Origin: Zygnema cylindricum
Lineage: Eukaryota; Streptophyta; Zygnematophyceae; Zygnematales; Zygnemataceae
Assembly (NCBI GenBank): GCA_037447655.1
Contig: JBBHKE010002741.1
Location: forward strand, 29,089 to 93,088
Length of the DNA: 64,000 nt
Direction of reading: 5' to 3'
Part shown: positions 58,801 through 64,000 of the stretch, in pieces
Layout: the number at the start of each line of letters is the position of its first letter
Position numbering within the stretch: position 1 is the stretch's first letter
The notes under the pieces: generated by a model
What the model was told of the DNA's origin: nothing
What the model saw: only the letters and a program-made list of their open reading frames with translations
Databases searched by the model: none
Made by a program: the position numbers and the translations under genes

Positions 58801-59025
58801 GCTAAGCTGTGGAATGTAAAGAACGTCTGAGAGTGTTACAATTGAGGCCTTTCCATCATCTAGAACCTTCAAGTCAACAGTTCTAACAAGACTTGTGGTT
58901 TCTACTCTACCATCTCCGTATTCTATCTCAACTGTTGGGATCTTTCTCAGTTTAGTGAACCACCGCTTATCTTTGCACATATGCATTGAAGCCCCTGAGT
59001 CTATGATCCACCCATCCTCGGGTGG
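55801..59025 (-). CDS. Copia Pol of element E: protease, integrase, RT, RNase H
   Basis: One open frame. The protease site WIIDSGAS (58,987-59,010) lies just before the first listed ATG (58,986), and 1,061 codons follow. In order: WHKRLGH..CSGCAQGK (HHCC zinc), the integrase catalytic set HTDVWGP, IRSDNGKEY and NGVAERVNR, then GYRVYDLKKRD. An acidic Glu/Lys linker precedes RT (GCKWVFKLK, YKARLVAKG, QMDIKTTFLHGELEEEIYM, LDGLKQAPRQW, YVDDLLVLSK) and RNase H (WSDASYGD, QSTMEAEYMA, DNQAAIYIA). It ends GLKLKSD. No stop or obvious catalytic loss is seen. Upstream, gag reads in another frame (..RMGGS-stop overlaps), unlike classic copia's single ORF. Confidence 0.92.
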   Translation of the reverse strand, partial: PPEDGWIIDSGASMHMCKDKRWFTKLRKIPTVEIEYGDGRVETTSLVRTVDLKVLDDGKASIVTLSDVLYIPQLSKNLVSIAVLDIKEFETGTRNGIFTASFDNEVYFIAEKGSQGMFKIVLCNEKSVLYSCASEMMLWHKRLGHVHLDRLKKMKKKGIVEGITFEDDETFDDCSGCAQGKIHRLPFPKATTFRREKVLYLVHTDVWGPARYASHGGNRWRLTITDDWSTYTKVYFLRHKSEVLRYFKEYKVWSEKLHETSIKEIRSDNGKEYTSREFEEYLKEEGIHHEKTVPYNPEQNGVAERVNRTLGDMSRSMLTDKRIGLQFWAESINYANFIKNRVLTSANKEETPYERWTGRKPDLSSLRVFGSQVYNLDSDKTKWKLDGRGKPGYLVGYDESTKGYRVYDLKKRDIILVKHIVVMNEEKSLDPFKYNKEVKIRFETDQFSDFVFENEEKEEGEKEKSAEIPKKKEETTTSKATPQYEVETDDELDETPELENRGAENLPKRNPRMPSIPASDFEGGRRSSKRLQERQVNNQLTKMSHPDEPQTYLEAINTLESSRWITAINEEMASIMEANTWELVDCPPDRKPIGCKWVFKLKLNPDNTIDRYKARLVAKGYTQKEGIDYEKTFAPVVRFPSVRILLSIAASEDMEIHQMDIKTTFLHGELEEEIYMRQPEGFMESGEENKVCKLIKSLDGLKQAPRQWNIKLDEFLTCLGYIRISSDHPIYLFEDENGVIFIAIYVDDLLVLSKFLDKINKLKRDLRNSFDMKDLGEAKYILGIHMERDRGNRIIRLTQKEAIGNMLAKFQMEKANGCTTPMDLKKVFEGSEERGIFIINDEMDEIERKFMENIPYRQIVGSLIYFMNCTRPDIAAAVGVLSRNLNERRKRDWEAAKRVMRYLVGTRELWLHLGGEHTDITTWSDASYGDVPLRRCTTAYVLQIGSGACCWSSKQQKVVAQSTMEAEYMASCAATKELMWVKSLLEELGFMKSGTQNVFCDNQAAIYIAVNPKHHFKAKHMDIRLSFVEKVESKIIKLVHKTDREMIADMMTKPVPSPKLIYCKENCGLKLKSD

Positions 59026-60207
59026 ATCCCTCTTACCTCCGAAAGCACACTTTTGTCTCCGTGGAATGTTGACATGTTTTTCACTGTTTTCGGATTAAGA
59101 AGAAGCTCCTCAAGCTCCTCTTCTGGTTCAGTTTTTCCTTCCACTTCCTCATCATGAACTTGAGTCAGGAAAGCCTTTTTCTTTCCTCCATCTCTTGAGG
59201 TTCCTTGACCATCTTTCAGTCGAAGATCTACAAGTTTGATACAATCTGCCATATTGTCCCGGATTCTCGCAAAAGTGACATAATCCTCCTCGAGAAGTTC
59301 CTCTCCCATGTCTATCAAATCTGCCACCTCCTTGTCCTCTTCCACCAAAGTTTCGATAGGGATCTTTCCCTCTCTCCTCATCACGCTTCCGCCAATCAGC
59401 TCCTGCAGACAATGCTTGAACACTTGGACTCCCTCTCCTAAGCTCTATGGTGCTTTCTTTCACTAAAATCATTCCCACTGTGTCATCCCAATTCCAATTG
59501 CTATCTCCTATGTCTTCCAATCGGTTAATGATATTCTCATACTCTTCAGGTAGTTTCATCATTAATGTGTTCACTCTTTGTCTCTCGGACCATGAGTAAC
59601 CTGCACTCCCTAACTCTCCAAATAATGCTCCCAAATCATTGCAATAATTATTCATACTTCCTCCTTTATAAGTATAATTTGCAATTTTATTTTCGGCCAA
59701 CTGTTGTTGCTGCAATGATCCACTCTTATATTTGTTAACTAGTGATATCCAAATCTGAGATGAAGATTTGACATGCATAAGGGGAATGGCAATGCCCTTT
59801 GCTACACTTTTAAGAATTAAGAGCTTAGCAACCTTGTCTTTGTAGTTCCACTTTTCATACTCTGATCTTTCGGTCTGAACCCTTGTCGCCGTTTTTGGTG
59901 GTGCTGCTGCCGGTATCGCCTTCGGCAATGGTGTCACTTGAGTTGCAACTCCTTCCTTTTCTCCTTCCATGACAATCTCCTCTCCTTCCTCATCTTCATC
60001 CTCGGTGATGGTGGTAGCTGTTTTACCAACTGTAGAGGCGGAGGTGCCAGAAAAATGTGTCCCTCCAAACCCAGGTGGAGGTGGGCATCGAATTTGTCCA
60101 CACACTATGCCCAATAGATGCTTCTCAAATAGTTCTCCCTCCATCATCATTTCACAATAAAGAAAGTCTGATCCATCAAATATGGGCACCCTAGAGGGTG
60201 GGCCCAT
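59026..60207 (-). pseudogene. Copia Gag of element E with frame break at the zinc knuckle
   Basis: The ATG (60,205-60,207) lies in the primer-binding site. The frame opens MGPPSRVPIFDGSDFLY and continues with the capsid part (KDKVAKLLILKSVAKG, SLVNKYKSGSLQQQQLAENKI, MKLPEEYENIINRL) and a Gly/Arg-rich tail. The zinc knuckle reads CHFCENPGQYGRLYQTC: the His of GHY is Gln, and the frame shifts here. An alternative frame resumes IKLVDLRLKDGQGTSRDGG and an acidic stretch to 59,001. Element B has the intact CCHC at the same place, so this is probably damage. A programmed shift is less likely. Confidence 0.8.
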
Positions 60208-60211
60208 AACC

Positions 60212-61112
60212 TGAAATTAGGTGGTCTCCATTGACCCACAAAATGAGCAGCCTATGTAAAGCCTCCAGGATAATATTTGCCCCTTCTACTTTCCCGCTGA
60301 ATAAGCGCCGCCCAGGCACACAAATATTCTGACCACTCTCACCCCTGTGAGGAAAAGACTCCCCTGAGTCAAACGCAAAAAGAATCACTGAATTTGCTCA
60401 CCTGAGTAGTAAGTTATGGCTGGTTAAAGATGACCTTTATAGTTACAAGCTCTCTTAGAGAGAGGTACCTAAATATTACTAAGTCTTGGTCTGCCTACTC
60501 ACGACTACCTACTACTAAACCCTAGTCCAATAGGAACACTATATAGTACAAGAAGGTACAATGGGCAGATGTACTTATTGTACGACCATTGTACGACAAA
60601 GTCTACAACGTGACACTTGTCAAATCGGAAGCCATGGTTCCTCCTCCCATCTTCTCCGTTATCAAATAATGTGGCGCCACGTGGCACCGCGTGATGATAT
60701 CTGCGTATGCCGCCAAAAGCTCACTTCGCGTGGCGGCTATAATGCCGGCTGTCTGATCAAAACATATTTTACACGGTTCAGATTCGCGTACATGCAAAAA
60801 TTGCTCCTTTTAGTTAGTCAGCTGTTAATTAGCTGTTGCGTCAATGTTTATATCTTTATAAAACCCGTCCCGTGTATCGTTTCGTAACGACTCAATTGAT
60901 AAGGCATCCGGCTATAGAGAATCTAGAGGTCACAGGATCAAATCTAGCCTTAGGCACCATTTAGGCACCATTTTAGCCAAAATACCCTTTACTTCAAAAA
61001 ACTGTCACTTTCTAAATATTGCGGCAGCCATGGCGCGCCTTTGATCCTCACTCTCTTTCTTTAAAGCAAAAGTAAAATAGGGAAGTGAACTATTAATTAC
61101 CTCTTTTCAACA
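60212..61112 (-). repeat. Element E 5' LTR (901 bp)
   Basis: TGAAATTAGGTGG to ..TTTTCAACA on plus. The element's 5' end is at 61,112. It contains a tRNA-like block at 60,890-60,955 (TTGATAAGGCATCCGG.. GGATCAAATCTAG). Confidence 0.9.
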
Positions 61113-62105
61113 ATTTATACCAGCGTGCACTGTGTTTGTTATTGTTTTATGGATTTTTTTTCCATTAAATGTTTCGTCTTCTTTTCAAGTGTTTGGTGTT
61201 CTATAATTTTGTGTATATTCAAGTATTTGGAGTTGCTGAACATTTTCACATTGGGTTTGCGAAGGCTTTGTTGCGTGTTGTTGTTGTAGCTCTAAACACC
61301 TCGTGGCATCATTTTTTCAGAAAATACACAAATTAGATATCCAATCATCAATTTTTCAAGAGGTACACAAGTTTGATATCTAATCAACATTTATTTTACA
61401 TTGAAATTCAATTTCTAGATTTGGTAAGAAAACGCACGCTAGTGTTGGAGATTTACGCTAGTTTAAGAATCATTCGAGAAAATAAAATGAAAAACTACCA
61501 ATAAACATTTATTCAAGATATATATAACATAAAAAATGGATTGGAAAAAATGTGAGAGTGTATGTTCATGAATATACAAAAGAAAAGTTACACATATGCT
61601 TACATTTCAAAACCTGGAGAATAGAGATTTGAAAAGTAAATTGCCTTCTCAAACTCCATTAGTCAATCTATTAGGTATTCACAAACTAAAATATGTTGAG
61701 ATTTGAAATCTTTATTTCAGTAAATATAGTAGACCAAAAAGACTTAGAATATTTTCTGAGTAGTACTTACCTGTTTAGTGTTACAGTAGAAAAAGTACAT
61801 TAGAGTGTTTTGTACCTTAGTAGAAAAAGTACATTGGAGTGTTTTCTACCTCTGCAGGTTTTACGCATTAGCGTTGACACGCGTCACGCAGCAGACATTT
61901 GGAATTGCCGGATCAGACAGACAAAATATGATCCGAATACCTCGGAAAATATATGGTACGGCGATTTTTGGAGTCATACGGATATCTTGGAAATATATCG
62001 TACGGAACATTTCTATGATTGTTAAATGGAAACGTCCGGATATTTCGGAAATGAGTTGTACGATACGATTTATGATCGTTGATTTTGAGAGGCGTCGACG
62101 GACGC
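61113..62105. other. AT-rich stretch without genes; short tandem pair
   Basis: No gene is recognised. 61,768-61,852 holds two copies of AGTAGAAAAAGTACATTNGAG with GTGTTTTNTACCT. 61,860-62,105 has overlapping short open frames on both strands and nothing recognisable. Confidence 0.5.
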
Positions 62106-62109
62106 GACT

Positions 62110-62215
62110 CACCTAAGACCACAAGCATGATTCATGTGGGACCGCAAGTGACGAGGCATGATTTACTTGGGACCACAAGTGACGAGGCGTGATTCACGTG
62201 GGACCACGTGACGAA
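62110..62215 (+). repeat. ~33-bp tandem repeat (three units)
   Basis: Three units of the form GGGACCACAAGTGACGAGG + CGTGATTCACGT. It lies within or next to the LTR of the following copia element; GACGAGGCGTGA also occurs in the 737-bp LTR of the same gag type (48,110 region, reversed). Confidence 0.75.
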
Positions 62216-62776
62216 TTTTCAGGTGCCGTACTACCTACGACAGTCGGCGACTGGGCTAGTGACTAAGCTTTTGAACATTTTATACGAATCGACACAGTAT
62301 TTGAATAGGTGTTTTGTAGTTTAATGTATTAAAATATGTTTAATTTGGTTTTTGGAAAATAATAATGGGTTTTGGTGGACCCTAGGTACAGTAAAGTACA
62401 TTTGGATAATTTGTCGTTAATCGGGATAGTTTCCATAGTACGATCACCAATTAGTGTGATAGTAGTACTCACTATGAGTATATAGTTTAGGACTTAGCCA
62501 TATTATCATCAGTTTTGGGATATGATTTAGAGTTTTGGAAACTTCCACATCATATCTTATAGTTTCCAGTCATTTTGGCTTCAATATTGGGGATTGTCAG
62601 TTTACTGTATTTTGTATCACTGTGGCGAATTTGAGGCATATTGGCCATCTGAGTCATATTTTGTGTAAGCTGAAAGTTGGCTGTTGAGTAGGTGTTTGAT
62701 AGCTTATACTGTTTTCCATGTCTACTTCCACTACTACTGCTGGTCCTCTTCCTGCAACGGTGGTTGTAGTACAACA
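62216..62776 (+). repeat. Probable 3' part of a copia LTR, second gag type
   Basis: It ends GTAGTACAACA at 62,776, next to AGTTATGGGCC, a PBS-like word. GGTGCCGTA and CAGTCGGCGACTG resemble words in the 47,679-48,415 LTR. The start of the LTR could not be placed. Confidence 0.4.
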
Positions 62777-63780
62777 AGTTATGGGCCTTTCGTCAAGAAT
62801 TCCTATCTTCAATGGCCAAAAGTATGTGTACTGGGCGGCGATAGTTGAATCGTCGTTTAAAACTGCTGACTTATTTCGGGTCTTGGATGGCTCCTTTGAT
62901 GAAACAGATCCAACTTGGGCGAAAAGAAATTCAATGGCAATGAACAATCTAATTCTTTGTATATCAAAAATATTGGTTATGTCGCGACTGAAAATGAAAA
63001 AGGCGGGCAAGATTTGGACATCGCTGAAATCCGCTTTTGAGAAAGCGAATGTTCAGGAAGAGCTCTTGGTGGCTGGAAAAATTTGGGGATACAAATACTC
63101 GGGGGGAATTATGGTCGAGTATTGTGACAATTTTTTTGCACTCATTAATGCTCACTCTTCTGCTGGGGGGTCATTTCTTGAGTTCCAACAGGCAGCTTTG
63201 CTTATTAGAGGTCTCCCTAGTAGCATGAAGGGTGTGTCTGTTCAATTAAAGAGTAATGATAAAGCTAGCTGGTCATTTCACTTAGCGTATAATCTTATAT
63301 TGGAGGAAGAAAATAATACTAAACTCCTTGAAAGAGAAGAAAAAGTTGAAGCATTTGCCATTGATTTTGACAAAAGAAATCAGATCAACCAGAATAGGAG
63401 TCAGTTTAACCAAAATCACAATAAGTTTAATCAAAGGCAAATAGGCCATCTACTACTACTTGTTTTTATTGTTCTGAGAAGGGTCATGGATATAGTTACT
63501 GTCCTAAACTAAAGAAGGCTAATGAGACAGGGTTGTACAGGCCAGGTAGGCACCAAAGCCAGTATCACAGAGGTTTTTTTGGAAATCCTTCCCGTGGAAA
63601 TGCCTTTTTTTCTCAGCTTTTGCCATTGATACAGATGAGTCTCTAAGCTTCAATGAGCAAGAAGAGGCGGAGTTATTTGCTATGGCGGCTGCCATGGAGG
63701 GTCCAAAGGATGTAGGAGGGATCATACACACGGGAGCGTCTTCCCACATGTGCTAGAACAAGGCGTCTTTTACAAATCTG
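62718..63780 (+). pseudogene. Copia gag (second type) running into protease region, broken
   Basis: Frame 62,718-63,512: MSTSTTTAGPLPATVVVVQQ, then VMGLSSRIPIFNGQKYVYW, DGSFDETDPTWAKRN, IWTSLKSAFEKANVQEELL, MVEYCDNFFALINAHSSAGG, LIRGLPSSMK and an Asn/Gln-rich tail. A frame change follows near 63,450; the zinc knuckle lies across it (TYYYLFLLF.EKGHGYSYCP-like in the next frame). 63,700-63,760 reads GGIIHTGASSHMC, a protease site with Asp replaced by His (DTGASSHM expected). The hAT-like end at 63,811 truncates it. Confidence 0.75.
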
Positions 63781-63810
63781 CAGCAAACATCTCCAAAGAG
63801 TATCTACTAT

Positions 63811-64000
63811 TAGTGTTGGGTATCGAGGACCACTTGCCGATATTCGATATGTACCGAATATTAGGCACCCGATAATCGATATATCGCTTCGATATATCGA
63901 TTATCGAAATATCGCCATATATTGTCGATATATCGTATCGACGATATATCGAAAATGAAAATTTAAAAAAAAAAAAATCAAACCCCCCCCCCCCCCCCCC
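63811..64000 (+). mobile_element. hAT-like element terminus, copy 4 (cut by window end)
   Basis: TAGTGTTGGGTATCGAGGAC, then CCGATATTCGATATGTACCG and ATATCGCTTCGATATATCG, follow the left end of the element at 29,452 closely. The presumptive 8-bp left target copy is TCTACTAT (63,803-63,810). The other end is outside. The last ~18 bases are a C homopolymer. Confidence 0.75.

Larger units (their letters stand above)
54913..61112 (-). mobile_element. Near full-length Ty1/copia element E (TSD ATTTA)
   Basis: Two LTRs (54,913-55,787 and 60,212-61,112) flank gag and pol in copia order (protease, integrase, RT, RNase H). ATTTA lies on both outer sides (54,908-54,912 and 61,113-61,117). The LTRs look nearly identical apart from small indels and a variable patch, so insertion is relatively recent. 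The PBS is GGTTATGGGCCC next to the 5' LTR. Pol is open throughout; gag has a frame break, so autonomy is doubtful. Confidence 0.92.

Overview
This is an AT-rich nuclear eukaryotic window. Genes have many short exons separated by long poly-T-rich GT-AG introns, and most of the rest is mobile-element DNA. The only recognisable host gene family is a C2-domain class-3 lipase that resembles the plant/algal plastid galactolipid lipase family (Arabidopsis HIL1/At4g13550 type, recalled from memory). That suggests a plastid-bearing host such as a streptophyte or other alga, but the taxonomic inference is weak. No rRNA, CRISPR or bacterial-type operon is visible.

Layout: (1) 1-2,497, minus strand: the first three exons of a lipase paralogue that runs off the left edge. 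(2) 2,498-5,591: a divergent spacer holding a foldback repeat and two nested TIR elements. (3) 5,592-19,182, plus strand: a complete 18-exon lipase model of about 747 aa (N-terminal leader, C2 domain, acidic linker, alpha/beta-hydrolase with GHSLG). Genes 1 and 3 are inverted, head-to-head paralogues that share exon lengths and intronic repeat types. (4) 19.2-31.1 kb: a TIR element, then a decayed Ty1/copia element (A, plus strand) split precisely by an LTR element array (B, minus strand) with target-site duplication AAAGA. A hAT-like non-autonomous element sits in A's 3' LTR. (5) 31.5-34.9 kb: a tandem copy of only the last four lipase exons and their 3' flank. (6) 35-54.9 kb: no host gene seen. 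There is an 87-bp repeat array, a second hAT-like element, a 49-bp satellite in both orientations, four solo LTRs and a mosaic copia element (D). (7) 54.9-61.1 kb: a nearly full-length copia element (E, minus strand) with matching LTRs, TSD ATTTA and an uninterrupted 1,061-codon pol frame. (8) 61.1-64 kb: the 5' part of another copia lineage on the plus strand, cut by a third hAT-like terminus, ending in a poly-C run.

The LTRs have unusual shared architecture. Many carry a hairpin near their 5' end whose stem changes while the loop core GTGACTRCRACAAG stays constant. A tRNA-like A-box/B-box module lies antisense to the element. The primer-binding site matches the initiator-tRNA anticodon arm, overlaps the gag ATG in elements B and E, and in the other gag type is read through from an upstream ATG. 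These LTR features are the best candidates here for something not yet described.
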